Part shown: in pieces, positions 36,801-52,022 of the stretch
Layout: each line of letters opens with the position of its first letter
Numbering within the stretch: position 1 is the first letter of the stretch
NCBI GenBank assembly: GCA_009823395.1
Contig: CM020509.1
Coordinates: forward strand, 19,878,501 to 19,942,500
Reading direction: 5' to 3'
Source: Thamnaconus septentrionalis
Lineage: Eukaryota > Chordata > Actinopteri > Tetraodontiformes > Monacanthidae
Length of the DNA: 64,000 nt
Program-made: the position numbers and the translations under genes
The notes under the pieces: generated by a model
What the model saw: the letters and a program-made list of their open reading frames with translations, nothing else
Database searches by the model: none
What the model was told of the DNA's origin: nothing

Positions 36801-39800
36801 TTGTTTTCCTTAAAGTCACGGTGTCTTGCGGTTGTATGTTGCAACAGCGAGGTGACAACAAGGTGCTTTTTGTCTCGCTGTCCAGGAAAAGAAAGCACCT
36901 TAGAAACGATTCCTGCGCCTTCGGTTTCTTTCTCTACCTTTTCCCAGCAACGGACAGAAGATGTGTACAGAGTTCCAACGAACACGTTCACCGACTTGTA
37001 ACGGAAATCTTGTCCTTACATGACAACCACTAGCAGTCGACGCTGGTCCGACCTGCCCGACTGTGTTCCGAGGTCACTGCAGTTCACCGGTACGAGTTGC
37101 TTACCACATAGGATTAAATCCTGGTCTGCTTGGATGCTGCGTACAATGCCGGGAATTTCAAGGTTCACGCATCCAGGTCAGACAAGTTTGGATGTTACTT
37201 CCTTACTCTTTGAAAAAAAACAACAACAATAGAAGCTAGCATCGCCAGCTTTGTTAGAGACCTTGTCAATCACGGGCCGGTCCAAATGTTTTCTATTTGT
37301 TTTTAGTTAGCTTAGTTGTTTCTTCGGTAATGTGAAGTGATTGGGATGACGTGAGCGGAGTAATGTTCTTGGTATTCACCGTCTCGTACCGGCCGACTGT
37401 TCATTCAGCCATTGTTGAGAAGCTTAATGAGTCAAAAGGAAATACCCCACGGTTCCCAAGGCCGTGATCCCGCTGAGGTATGTGTGGTTTGGCAAGAGGT
37501 GGCGGGCAGAACCCAGAAAGAGAGAGACAGGAAGGCGGTGGAGAAGTGACAGACAGGCAGACGGACAGACAGATGAGAGCGAAGACATGCTAGCACAGAA
37601 TGTGGCTCGGTGTGTTATCGGGCCACATACTTTGTGTATTTCCCATCTCCTTTTATGGACCTTTGTTTGAACTGGAGCTCCGAAGGGAAACTGCATGAGA
37701 CGACGACAACAAAGCTTTGTAACATCTGTGCATTCATACAATGATTGGGGGGTGTATCCGGGGAGATGTTTCTAGACGCTGTCCTTCACCAGCGTGGACG
37801 TCCAGCAGATCTCAGGAGCCTTTTTTTTCAGCTTGGAACGTGGAGGCCGAAGTGTTTCTGGAGGAGAGACGCATCTGTTCAGTGCAGCCGCTGTTTGAAA
37901 TTTTCATTGTGCGCAACCGACTTTATTCCGACTTTAATTGTTCAATTGCAAAATGGACCTGCGCATTGATCCAAACAGAGGTTCAGGGCTGGAAAAGGAT
38001 AGAATTCCTTCATTCAAAGAATAATTAGACTTCAAGACTTCATTTTGCAGACTTTAAAACGTGATTTTGTCATTCGAAATAATTTCTACCATTTGTTTCA
38101 AAGCCGAGCGCCAATCCGACGTGAACTTGTGATATTTTCATTGCGGCCATTTTTGCGCTCAAACACCCCGGTTGTGATCAGCCGCATTTTCTGCCCCTCT
38201 GCTGCCACTGCGCATTCCTCATCTTCTGAATCGATCGTCACGAGCAGAACTGTGCCTTATTCAAAGCACATGCTTTCGCCAAGCGAAGCGTTTGATGGAA
38301 CGCTGGAATGCTACGTTTGCGTTCATTGCAACAAAAACAAAACAAAACACGTGCATATTTTAGGGGGAAAGCGAAGGCTTTGAGCAACAGGGGGCGTCGT
38401 AATTCTCCGTAGCGTGCTTTTTACTACATGTGGACAACGATCCCAAACTGCGTGACTTTAAAGAGACGGTGTTTATCATTTGGGGCCGACTGGGAAAGTC
38501 TTTCTCCTCCCCGCTGCCTTTTTTTTTTTTTTTTTAACCCTCCGGGTGGAAATTAAAAGGCCTGTGGTCGAGCTTCACGTCCTCGGCCTCTCATCTGCTG
38601 CCTCGGCGACGGGAGTCAACCGAAGGACACGTTTTTTTTTTTTTTGTCTTGGATTACAGGGAAATGACCCAACGGTTGTCAGGCCGCTCGCCCAGAAATC
38701 AGCTCTGATTTAGCTGGAGGTTCCACGCTTTCTACACACTGGTGTTCCCTCCACGATCTCCAGGCTCACTTGAAACTGATTTATTTTTTTATTTTTTTTA
38801 CAGTGATTTGGAATTTTAAAAAAATGACAGTTTTGTTTTTCCGATGGGGGATGAGTTTTCCGATGCTTCGCCTAAACGTGCAAACAATTGCGTTAGCCAG
38901 TCGTGTTGTGTTGCGTTGGGCAGAAATGGAATTGTGCGTCACGCAACGTCGTCGTCAGCGTTGGGTGCTTTTACGTTCAATCTAGATAATGCAAATATTG
39001 CAGCATTTCTTCTATTTTATTTGATCCAATCCCCCCCCAAAAAAAATCACTTTTTCATGTCCTTTTATTCGTTACACATCCCCTGGATATAAAAAAAAAA
39101 AAAGAGCCTTGGAACACTCCCAGCCCGTCATGGTGAATTTCCACGAACTGTTTCCGACTTTTCACCACGTGCTGCACTCCACATTCTCAATTGGATTTAC
39201 TTCTCTCTGCCTCCTCGTCCAAACTCTTCACAGATGCTTCTTGAATGAGCCATCCGTCCTTCTCTCCTTCCTCCAGGGGCTGAATTACACCATTGAGAGA
39301 GAAAAAAAAATCTCATTCACTCATTCACAACAATGCTCTCTCTCTCTCTCTCCCTCTCTCTCAATGTTTCTCTCATTTTTTTGTACTAACAGCTTTCACG
39401 AGACTCAGACTTACAGTTGCTGAGCTACACAATCGCCGTCGTTGTCGTGCGGCCTGATGGGGAAAAATCGTTCCGACTGGGATTGGATCGTCTCCCTGTG
39501 ACTTGTCATTGGAACTTACTGTCATTGTTATTGGAATTTGCCGTCATCGTCAGCTGAGTGGAGCGACACACAGCGACGGACGTCCAGTCTTGAGTTCCTG
39601 CTGCTGCTGCTGCTGTTGTTACTCAGATGTTTATGTGTGTTAAAAGCTGCACCAGCTTTATGAGCAGGTTTATGAGCTCCTCAGAGGCCTCTGTGTCCGC
39701 GGCCGTTTGCTGTAGTAATGTAATCAGGCCCAAATTAGGCCGGGTTAGCTGCTGGTGCTGCTGCTGCTGCTGGTGCTGCAGGAAAATGCTGCTGGTGGTG

Positions 39801-40881
39801 GGTTATTATTACTGGGAGCTTGTGGATTTATGTCATGCCTCTAAAAGCCACATTGCCCCTTAAAAAAAATGAAGCAAGACGACCTCTGATGCAGGTGTGG
39901 TGGTGACGCATTCAATGACCCTCACGTTTGTCATTCGGTCGGACGTTAGCACGTCGGTGCTTATGAAGAGAGCCAATGAGTTGACCCACCCATCCACCCA
40001 ATGGTTTTGCGGTCACACTGGTTCCATTGAGGGACCGGATCAGGACTGACAGTCAGTGACGATGAAGGAGATCTCCCTGAAGGAGCCCCCTCCCTCCTGG
40101 ACCTCCATCTGCACCTCCACCTCAACTTTTACCAATGTATTTCTTCTGGTCACAGTGGCATGTCTGCTGTTTACATGGTGAGGATCAGTTTCAATGGGAT
40201 CGTCTTCAAGCTTCAAGATCTCTGCTTATTTTTTTCTTTTTCTTTTTAACCAAAGCCAATGGATCTGTCATGAAGACTTGATCATGGGCAGGATTCAGTT
40301 GTGTTTTAATTGGTCCAGGGTGGTGGGTGGGTGGGTGAACTGCCCCGCCCCCCGCCCCAGCAGCCTCATTCTTGTCCATTGAGTCCATTGAAAACAGCCT
40401 CTGGTTGTAGGTCAGTGGAGTCACGATGAGTCGTGAGTCACAATAAATGAGTCATGAGTCACAATGGTGAGTCAGCTGAAGCTGATCAATAACGATTTTT
40501 ATTGGAGTTGCAACAAAAAGTCATTTTCCATTGGGGATAAATAAAGTAATCCTGACTCTGATTTTGAGTTCAGGTTTTATACCTTTATCCGTAAACTACT
40601 GGGAATTTACTCGATAGAGTCTGGCATTAAAAAGTGGAATGTTGCTTCTGTTGACGAGATGTGCTGTCTTTGCTCAGTCGTGCAACCCCAAGATGACTGA
40701 CAACATTGTGAATCTTTAAGAATTAAATTGAATAAACTTTATTGATCTCCCAAGGGGGAGAGGTGTAGTGTTGTGTCAAAGAAAATAAGGGAGAGAGCAG
40801 TGCTGCTGCTTTTAATGAAGGCTATTCTCTGCAACAGTCCCAGTGCAACCAGTGCTAATCCACTGTTATGCAACAGGGCTG

Positions 40882-40924
<43 letters not shown>

Positions 40925-40987
40925 AAAGTGTTGAATCTGCGTAACACACAAGCTGAAAGCACCTATGGTGACTTCAGAAACTGCAGG

Positions 40988-41019
<32 letters not shown>

Positions 41020-42538
41020 TAATAATAGTATTTTTTTTTTAAAAGGCCAACCAGTTCCAGCTGGGTGATGGTTTGGATGATGGCGTCCTCCACGTCTAGC
41101 GAAATGCATCCAGCATCCAACTCATTGAAATTACGCCTTCACGATATTACAGGATTGGTCCCAATAAAAACGCGTGACTCCACTTCAATAATTAAAAACC
41201 TTTTTGAAAAATTTTTCTCCGATATGTATAAGTTTTGTTTGTTTATTTGTTTTTTTAAATGAATCCAGCACATCTGCAGTTCTTTACCCGTAACAGAGCG
41301 ACTGTTCTCTCTCTATTTTCTCTTCTCCTCTGCTGTAGTTCTCAGCCGCTCTGCTTTTTTTTTTCCCCTCCTCGCCATTCGCTTGCTGTGACATGCGCGA
41401 GTGAGAGAAAATGATGGGACCAAGAATTCTTCGCCATCTGTGGTGGGGGAAAAAAACAAAAAAACCCACACTGGGTTCTTGACTGGGTCGGGCCTCTGTG
41501 TTTACTGTACGTCCGTTATCTCTCTGGTCTTTCTCTTTTTTTCCTTGATACTTGTCTGTTGATCTAACTTGCTCTTCTTTTCTCTCTTGCTCTCCGTTCC
41601 CACAACCTCTCTCCTCTTTGACCCCTGCTGTTTGTCCCCGTCTGGGTTGGTGGGGGTTTTCCCACTGTCTCCTCTCTGTTCTCGCTGTCTTTCTCTCCTC
41701 CTCCTCTCTCTCCCTCTCCTCTTTTCCTCCCGCGTCATCCCTCCATCCTTCTGCTAGATGAAGAGGAGGATGTCACCGTGGGGAGTCGGCTTCGGAGGCG
41801 GCCGCAGGTCAGTCGGTCTTAGACTCCAGGTAGAGCCAAAATAACTTCAATAATTAGTCAAGTCGTAGCAGAGCGAATCGTTCCGGCCGCTACCTCCAGG
41901 GGTCGCCGCTGAGAATTCATTTGCATGTTTGGTTTGATAGGGATGTTTTCCAGGCTGGATGTTCCACCTGCATATGCTCTAGCATCATGCACTTTCAACC
42001 CCAGTTGTCTTTTCAGTTCGGCCGTTAGTCTCACCTTTAATCTGACACAGATGAGACCTAAGCTCTTCTCCCCTCAGTGCCAAATGCCAGCTGAAATAAA
42101 AAAAAAAAAGTTATTTGTTATTTGAGCAAATGACTCCACATTCACACTTGTTCAATGTCTTCACAGTAAAGGTAATAATAATAAAAGCAGACACCCTTTT
42201 AAATGAGCTAGAATTACACCATTTTTAAGCTTAGCTCAGTGGGCTAATTTGTTGAAATTACACCATTTTTGTGTTTGATGCTTGTCCGGGTTTGTGTGTG
42301 TCGGTCAGTCAGTGAAAAGAGTTGAACTCGGGTCAAAGCTCCGACAGGGAAGACTTTCAAGGAAGCCCCACCCCCCCTCCAAAAAAATAAAAAAATAAAA
42401 ACAGTTCAGTTTGTTGTATGCTAACCCTGTGGAGAGGAACCCAGAGGGCCTTTTCACACCGAGCAGCTCTTTTAAGGAGCTATTAGAGACTTGTTGAGTT
42501 CCTCCTGGTGGTCTCCAGGGGTGTTTAAGGGTTTACAA

Positions 42539-42587
<49 letters not shown>

Positions 42588-44925
42588 TTAGGTCCTTCTT
42601 TGGGGGTCACCAATAGGATGCAGACCATTCCAACACGATCATGCACCAGTCTTTTATTAACTTTTGTTATTTTTCTACCTATGACATAATCCGTCATACC
42701 AGCATTACGTAAACGCCAGAGAGTGCGGTTGTTTACATCAGGTGTCCCAGCTGGAGTCAGGTGGTGGTGATGATGATGATGATGGTGACGGCGAGGGCAG
42801 CAGCAGCAGCAGCAGCAGAGCCCTCTGTGGAATTTTCCATCTGCTTCTCTAACGCACACAGAGTGTAAACACACACGGCAGTGTGGAGGATCTCCAGCTG
42901 CTTCTGACATCCTTCTGAAACCAGTCTGGTCAACTAGTGTGTGTGTGTGTGTCTGTGTCTGTGTGTGTTTAAGGCCTGGCTGTGTGTCACTGAGTGTCTC
43001 TGACACTCTGTTGTGTTCACCTGACATCAGATGCAGAGTTTGTGTCTGATCTGTTGTATTGACTGACTCTCGGAGGCAAATCTGAGCGCTCGGATGTAAC
43101 TTCCACAACCTTTGCAAAGTATTTCACAATAAAAGCACTGTTAAGAAGTAAGAAATGAATGGTGTTTTCCCAATGAAACACCAAAAGGTTAAAGGGTTGC
43201 AAATGGTATTAAGTTTGTGTTAACTGCGTCATTTCATGCAGTAACTTTAACTAATAGAAACAGGCACAAGATGTCGTATTAAAACACAATCAATTATGTA
43301 GGTGAAACAGATGGATTTTAGAGAAATTAAGTCATGTGACCCACTGTAGTTTAGATAGATAAAGGTCTCATTCACATTTGAAAAAACAACCCTGTTTCAT
43401 GTCATAGGATCTTTTTTTTAAATTATTTTATACACGTTCCCCACTGTGGAATCAATAAAGTTCTTCTGTTGCTATTCTATATTTTCATAGACCGTGTCTG
43501 AGAAACACTGAATGGATGAAGAAATAAAGATGTTTATTTACCTCTTTATCCAATCAATTGGTTTTGATGGCAGGCTTTTTTTCCCCCCTGCTTCCTGCTG
43601 CCAGACCACTTTAAGTCAGTCGCACCCAAACGGGACTTTAATCACCTTTTAAATCCAGCGAGGCTGACGGTGCCAGGTTGGACAGGCGGAGGAGGATTTG
43701 TGCCTCCGAGGCTCCTAGCACTGAATAATTCTCAGTGTAACTAATGATGACAATAATAAATAATAAATTCCTTTTGTAGTTGCACCGTCTTAATGTGGAT
43801 GTAACTGATACCTGATTCGGTGTGGAGACCAGAAAGGGACTTTAATTAAGATGTTCTCATTCACTCTCTCCAGAAGGTCCGCTTTTGACTCGACAGTTGT
43901 TTTATTTGTTCTTTTTGGCACATCACAGAAAATATTTCCCTAAGAAAAACAATGTGGCTTTAGAAACCTGTTTGTGCTGCTTGTAGTCAGCTGACATTTT
44001 ATTCCATTTTTACGAGTTTGATGGCATCTTGTTTTTTTTTTTATGGAGACGGAGTGAAGGCATCTTCAAGACTGAATGACTTTCAGTAAAGTAGCTGGCG
44101 GGAAAATGAGCGCAGCATCTTTCTTTCTTTCTTCCTTCCTTTCTTTACTCCTCTGTTTTTGCTTCATGTGCTCGTATTGTTTTGTCTCTTGTCCCTTCCA
44201 CATAATTCGGAGACGTTTGAAGGGAAAGCCAACACCTTCATTGACAGACTCGAGCCCCAGATTACTGCTAGAAAATGTTAATACCGGGGGTTTGTCAAAG
44301 TTCTGAAAGTTGTGCTCATCAGTGTGTCTCCCCCCTCGTCTCCCCTCCCTTCGTCCCCCCAGCAGTGAAGGTGCTGCCATGGCTTCAGGAAGCTCGGAGG
44401 TGACGGCTACTCAGGAGCCAGCAGAGGCTGCAGAGGAGTGTTCAGGTAAAGACACACAAAAAAACAGTCTGAGCCTTTGTGTGTTGGTCACTTTTAGAAA
44501 TGTTGTTTTTGCTTCTGATTGGCCTTTCCCAATCATCTGACTCTTGGATTTGGATTTTTTTTAAGCATCTGCAGCAGCCAAACACGGAAAAAGTTCTGTT
44601 ATTTCGAGTGATATAGATATGTTAATAATGAATAACCATTATAATCGAACGACAGGTTGCAAAAAAAAATTATTATTTTAACACGTTAGACGTCTAAAAA
44701 AACAATGATTACATGTGTGTAAGGGGAACTTGTTCCTTCTTCCATGCGGAGGAAAAAAAATAAAGTCATTTGTGAGTGTGAAGACGGCGAGTCCAGGCTT
44801 CCGCTTATCAGACTCCAGGTTTCGGTCCGCAGGCGCTCCAAGCCGAGAAGGTCGGGAGGCGTCGGCGGTGTCGATATCCCCGGAGCTGTTGGCAGGAAAT
44901 GAAGGAGCCCAGGCAGCTATCATCA

Positions 44926-44967
<42 letters not shown>

Positions 44968-47900
44968 CAAACACACTATCTCACACAGATGGAGAGCACA
45001 TGTCCTGCTGATATGAAGACGGAGCTCCAGGTTCTCCGGGCTGGAGGTTCGGGGAACACGAGTCTCGGTTCCAGATCAGATCAGATTGGATCGGCAGGAC
45101 AAACATTCCGTCAGAACCAGAACAGACTCCGTCGGTTCAGAACTCCAGGTTCACGTCTCCTATCTGGCGTTTGTGTCGGAGGGGACGAGGTGGTGAGGAT
45201 GTTCAGCGGGCCCATGTGGGATCAAACATTTAAATCTGCTCTGTGTGTTTTTACTGTGTGTAACGATGTGTGATGAATCTGATTTAAAAACCAATTCCCT
45301 CGAAAGGGAAGGCGCACACGTTCAAAAATGGTCAACATTTGCAAAAGAAAGTTAAAAAAAACAGGAGCAGATGGTGGAATTGAAAGACCAGCTTGGCGCT
45401 GCACTTGTAAAGCTGCCGTGATTGGACATTATGGGTCACATGATTTCACTCTCATGGACTCCTGTTGACTTTCTGGAGTGTTGTTTCAAGAGTGAAAAAA
45501 GCCATCGCCAAGGCACGCAAAGGGATGTCGTCGGTGCAGAAGACACAACTGGATGTTTGTTGTTGTTGTTGTTGTTGTTGTTGTCGGCCAGAATATTAGA
45601 GACTGAAATGTTGAGCTTCTCTTTGGGAGCGACCAGGACGGACAGGATGGTGGAGGTAGAGCCAGACTGAGGAGGTTCGAGGGACGGCGGATTTATCAGT
45701 GGACAGGAGGTCTGGAGAAAGAGCCAAGAAGAAGGGGATACGTGGATTCAAGGGAGTTGGAGGCTGCGGAGGAGAAGGTCAGGTGCTGGCCGATGATTGG
45801 CTGTGGTCCCAACAGGACGCCTAGAGGAGGAGAAAGTTCAACTGAGCCAGCGCGTGTTCCCTCCGCTGGTTCCGTATGGAACAAAGTGCAGGTCCGCCGG
45901 TCAGGAGGTGCATTTCTAAACAAGACTTCCTGCCGACCAGCGAGGCCCGGGCCCAGGTTGCTCTCATTGTTCCAGCTGAGGTCAGGTGACCTGGCTGCCT
46001 CTAAACCAGTCTTACCGGGGGGGGCTTTTATTTTTAAGAGCGGCTGGGAGGCTGCGGCTGACCTTCCGCCGCTCCTGTGACCTTTCCCCCAGGTTCGAGC
46101 GCAGACCTGTGAGATGAAATGACTTATTGTGCTGCAAATAGCCGCAATAACAGCGGCGGCGGCAGCAGCAGACGGGCCTCCGAGGCTCCGTCAGTCAGTC
46201 AGTCAGAAGAAGAAGAAGAAGAAGAAGAAGAAGCAGCCCGGAAGAGTCTCAAGTCCATCCGAGAGGAGGAAGAGGAGATAAGCGGCTGACGCTTCTTCTT
46301 GTACGTCAGATGAAAACTTCTGTTTTTTGTTTTTTTTTATTGGCATGGCAGCGTGCTATTTTTAGCAGTCGTTTTCTTTTGTGAGCGTTCACATAAACTC
46401 CAGCCTCGGGGACGTTGGATTTTCTCATTTATTTTTTATCTATTTATTCTTATTTTTTTCTCAGTTTGCAAAGGTTGCAGGCCATCCAGATGTTTAAGCA
46501 GGTTCAGACCAGTTTGACATTCCAGACATTTTTTTTTTTAGCAGCCAGATTTGGCTCTCACCTCCGTCCGTCCTTTTTTTTTTTTGTCTTAAAAGGAAAA
46601 AAATGCCCAGCGGAGAGAAGACAAAGTGACAGCTCGTTTGACTCTGGGCCGCTCTGAAGAATCTTTACAGCTGGAGTCATGCATTCCTAAAATAGTGGCT
46701 TTAACAGTTGTTTAGGGGTTGTTTTTCCCTCCTTCTCCTCGTTCTTTGCGTTTTGTTAGTTTTGTTTTTCCCTTCTGCAAATGTCGCGTGCCTCTCTTCC
46801 GAGTTTTTCCATCAGCGTGCTTGATTGAAATGGAAAATCTCTCCTCCTCTTTACTGGGAGTCCAGGTCCAGAGTTGAACTGGGGTCAACGCTCCAACTGG
46901 AGAGACTTTCAAGAAAGCCGCCCCCCTCCCCCATCCCCCTCCACCACCCCAAAACAAACACTTCAATTAGGGGTTTGTTGTATGCTAACGCTAACCCTGT
47001 CCAGAGGAACCCAGAGGGCCGAGGAGCTCTTTTAAGGAGCTATTAGAGACGTGTTGAGTTCCTCCTGGTGGTCTCCGGGGGCGTCGAGGGGTTTACAAGC
47101 TGCTGCGTGTGTGTGTGTGTGTGTGTGTTCCCCGGCTCTGTGTGTGCCGGGCATATAAACACGCCAGCCCCCGGTGTGAAGTCTCTCCTGGGTCGCCCCC
47201 TGCTGGAGTGTTTTTCAGGCAACAGGGCTAATTGAGCCGCCGTGGAGGTCGTTAACGGAGACCAACTTCAAGCTAAAGGTTTAACCAATCCAGGAAAGAG
47301 AGAAAGTTTGTAGTTTTTGAGGTTTTAACCTACAAAATAAAATGCTGAACAAACTTATCAGTCTTTCTTCAATGTAGCGCTGTGTGCTTCATTTGGATGT
47401 TGTTCATTCTATTGGTTTGGTGTATTGTGCGAATGAATAAATCGAAATAAGATGATTTTATTTATTTATTTATTTATTTTTAAAATTACATAAATGATCC
47501 AACACCTGTGGAACTGAGGAGGAACTTTGTCTTTGCTCCTCGCTGCAGGGAAGAAGAAGTCCAAGTTCCAGACCTTCAAAAAGTTCTTTGCCAGGAAGAA
47601 GAGAAAGGAGCCGCCCGCCGCCGGAGCCGACGCCGGCCTCAAAGGCAGCCAGTCGAGCGACAATGTCAGCAAAACGTTGGAGAGCAAGGCCCTGACGCGG
47701 GCGGAGAAGGAGAAGGGATCCGGGTGAGAGCAGAGGAACTTTGGTCTGACGTGGACCGTGTGGTGCGTGGAAGAGGGCAGAGATAGTTTAAAGCAAAAGG
47801 AAGATGGTGTTTTAACGCTCGGCCCCGCCCCTTCCTCCGCCGGGTCGTGCCGTTTCCTGTTTTCCTAGCTAGTGGTGGAATGTGCCTTCCTGTGGACCCT

Positions 47901-49620
47901 CTTCTCTTCCTTTGTTTTCACTCCACCGTGCCACTCTCTGCTGCCGTATCCTCAATCTTACCCCCCATATTTGGTTTCTGGTAAATGTTTTGAACGTTCG
48001 ACCTCGCCCACTGCGACCTCAGTCGACCTCCGGTCACTTTGCTCATTCTCACCTTTCCTTCCTTGTCTCTCCCCCTTTTGACAAGGTCAAAGATCAGCCT
48101 GGGCAGCAAGGCCTTGTCTCACGACTCCGTCTTCGTTTCGGACTCGTCCGAGGCTAACGAGGCTCTCGGAGCTTCCCAGGACAGCATCCATGGAAAAGTG
48201 AAATCCCTTCAGGTAACTTGTTTCCTGTGGAGTTTGTCAGGATGGACAGACTTGGAAAACACAATGTGCATGAAATAAAATGTACTCAAAGTTACATTCT
48301 TTAGCCCATTACAGCATTCCAATACATTATGTTGCAGGTACATGATGCACATGATTATGTATTTTAAAAAAAACAAACAAACAAAAACCTAGAGGCTGAA
48401 TTGCTCATACCCCCTCCCAAAATTCTGTCACAAGCCTCTATCAAATAGTCAAAAATCAAAACAAAAAACGAGGTAGAACTGGCCCTCCCACCACCAGGGG
48501 GCAGCTTAACGCAACCGCATAGGTCACGTATAAATACGCCTCTGCCTGCTAGCGGTGGCAGGTAATCTGCTGCTGCTCCTGACATATGATTTATTCATAT
48601 GGAGGATTTGAACAAAACCCGTCACAGCGCGGTGCTATGGCGGGAAGACGAGCGATCTAGCTAGCCTGCTAGCTGGACGGTCTGATGGACTGACCTCCGG
48701 ATAAACTGTGTTTTTAAGCTACCTAGCACGGCGCTGGAATTAAACAGCGTCTTAAGAGGATTGGCCCAACGGGAACAGGAAAACTTTCTCTCGTAACTAA
48801 GACGGAGAATATTTTTAGCTCGGATGTGTTTTGCGAATGAGACGGGAATCTCTGAGAGCAGCAGCGCGCTTTACTCCAAAGCTGCAATGAGGTGACGATC
48901 CGGCCACCACTGTGGATTAAAATAGGAAGAAGAGTGTGAATAATAAGTGATTTGATGATTAACCCGCAGTTAATCGGACCAAACCTTATGCACGTAGCAT
49001 GTAGCAGACTGAAAACAGAAAATATAAGGTGCCTTTACTCAAAACCAAACCAGCCTGCAATCAATGGTTGCATGTGTGTGTGTGTGTGCATGGGCTAATG
49101 TGGGAATTTTTTGGTTGTTAAAATATTAACTGATCTTATCTGGCAAATGTCCTCAATGTTTCCTGACCACCGAATTCTAAAATACGTTCTAAAAGTACAT
49201 TTCTATGCAATATTATCATAAGATTACACAAAGTCAACAACTAACAGCTACGCAAAAATACTACTTGCATGCTAATAGCCGTGTAAAATATGGTCGAGGA
49301 GAAGAAAACACACACACAAATACTTTAAATCATCTCCTCATCTTGCAAGCTAGCGGCTTACAACAGAAAGTCAGCGACTCATTCAGTTCGCTGGTGAAAG
49401 AAACTATCTCCACTTGGTTTTTTTCAATGAAGTTTTAATGGCTTGTGTGAGAATCATCAGCAGGAGGAAGTTGTTCTATTTGACTTGCAGCTGAGTCACT
49501 GGGTTGTGTGAGAGTGTGTAACATGGCGGCACACAGCTACCAGATAACATATCTTTTTTTTGAGTTTGAGTTTCTGTGATGACGCTTTCTCTCTCACTCA
49601 CTCACTCACTCACACTCACA

Positions 49621-49659
<39 letters not shown>

Positions 49660-51984
49660 TATACATACATTCTCTTCTCCTCATCCTTGTTAATGAATTT
49701 CAATGTGAAAATTGAGCAGACGAACTTTTTTTAGCTGCTGTAATAAACACGCTAACAGATTTTGAGCTATAACGTCACTTTTAAAAAAAAAAAAAAAAAT
49801 CTCCCTTCTTCATTTCTCCCCCCTGCAGATGCAGCTGAAGCAGGCCATTAAACTGGGCTCCCCGCCGTCCCTCATGTGCGTGAAGAGGACGGAGGACGGT
49901 GGCGCCGTGTCCGAGGACGACGGCCTGCCCTGCAGTCCGCCTGAATACGCCGCTGCCCGGCACGCAGCCGCGGTAAGAGTGCCGCTCTGATGCGAGAGCT
50001 GGCGGGAAGGCATGCAGGTGGTCAGGCAGCCTGCCTCACTTCACATCGAGGAGGCTTCAACCTTTTGTCTCCCATTTCTGTGTGTTTCCTCCCAAAACAG
50101 GCTCAGAGGAGCAGCGGCGTCAGTCTGGAGGGAGCCGACAGCGACGACGACCAGGTGAAGAGAAAGAAAACCCTCACAAACCTTGATTCACTAACTAACT
50201 AGCTAACTAACTAACTTGCTAGCTATCAGCTAACTAACTAACTTGCTAGCTAGCTAGCCAGCTAACTAACTAACTACCCAACTAACTAGCTAGCTAACTA
50301 ACTAACACTCACACCTTGACTAACTCACGAACTAACCATAAACACCCACACACAATTACTAACTAACTAACTGACTAACTAACCCTTAAACACTCACACA
50401 CCTTGACTGACTCAGATTCAGACTCACCGGTGAGTGACTTTGAAATAAGTTGTGCTAGACTAGCTAGTCTGTTAGAAATCCTCAGATTTTTTTCCCCAAA
50501 GCTCACTTTTGTGTTTAACCATATTTAAGACTGTTCAACAATTGCATGTTAGGTGAGTCAGACACTCGGAGAGATCGTTGGTGACGCTGACAAGGAGAAA
50601 GACACTCGTCACAAAAGTCAGTAAAATAGCCGCTGGGCAGTTTTTTTGGGGGGTGGCGTGGTCTCAGGGAATGAAGCGATGACAAAGGATGTGTAACTTA
50701 TTTAATGTACTCACGGTTAGCAGTGTGTCTACCCAGGTACTGGGAAGGTTTGACAGTATTGCTGTCAAGCAGATTAAACTGAAGAGAGTAGGAGTGCAGA
50801 AGTGCTAAAAGCTCTGGCGAGATGAAATGGAAATGGCTTCCAAAAACTGAGCGAAGAGTCGATGGATTTCAGCTTAATTGGGAACCGTCTCCTTGGTCAG
50901 GCCGCGCTGTCGTTGGTGCGTCTCCGTCCCGTCTCGCAAGGGCGTCGGAGAGCTCCGTTTTGTCAGTTTAAAACCATTCGGCGCGCTGAAGTGCTTCTCC
51001 TGCAGGCTGGAGTGCCACTCTGCGATAAGACTAATGTTCTGGAACTAGGAAAAAACAAAACAAAACTCCACAATCCCCCAACCATTCATTCGCTGCCCTT
51101 CTTTTCAATAGAAAAAGAGCTCCGCCAGCAAAGTTCAATGACAAATGAGCATTTAATAATAGCGCTGTTTTTATTTTTTCATTTTTTTCGTATCCTCGAC
51201 TGTGGTTTTCCACTTAGCGAGTGGAATCGCAGCTGCACGGCCGCAAGGACGCGCACACTCAAGAGCAGCGGCGGGCCGTGCGTCTCACGTTTAGGCCGTC
51301 AGTCACATCATATTTAGCCCCCCCCCTAAATGAATACGTCCCATATTACCCTCAATATGGCGAGAGGATACATAGAGAATCACACTTGCGTCATACGTCG
51401 CCTCCATAAAGGCAACTAAGGCCGCTGGTACTCTCAAAACTTACAAAAGCCGGTGATATTAAGATATTTCTCAACAGAAGTTTTTATAGGTCCACCAGCA
51501 TTAGCTTAAACTGTTCCAACTTGTCCAATAAACTGCACACCGTCGCTGATTTGTATGAGGCCAACGGGACGATAACCAAACAGATAATTGAACTATTAAG
51601 TTATCAAACAATTGAACATGTTGGCCCGATTTCACCGAACCTGACGACACGAGCCAGCTGAAATATGATTGGATAAAAACTCCACTGTAATGTCTGTCAA
51701 TGGAAGCAGCGCAACCAAGTGGCTATTATATGATCGGACTATGGAGAATAACGTTAGGATATGTACTTTTCTAAATATGGTTAGGCCTTCAGCCATAGAA
51801 GATGAAGAAGAAGATGAAGATGATGAAGATGAAGAAGATGAAGATGAAGATGAGGATGAGGATGAGGATGAAGATGAAGAAGTCTCGCTTCACTGCAGGG
51901 GAAGAATTGCTAACAGTTGCCTAGCTAATAGCAGTGGCCAGAAGCTAAAATATTTTCTTTCACGTTGTTTCCCTTACCTGGAAG

Positions 51985-52022
<38 letters not shown>

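Larger units (their letters stand above)
33863..44362. other. 10.5 kb first intron of the KIAA1210-like gene
   Basis: AT-rich with many homopolymers. It includes a CT run at about 36346-36369, CTG/GCT repeats at about 39600-39614 and 39748-39780, a GT run at about 40884-40922, an AAT run at about 40988-41016, and tail-like fragments near 40535 and 40730. A possible alternative exon is at 41758-41807. Nothing else is recognised. Confidence 0.5.

Noticed and set aside
50188..50400. CRISPR-like regular repeat
   Set aside because: Units are 4 bp, with no spacers, in a vertebrate intron; it is a simple satellite.
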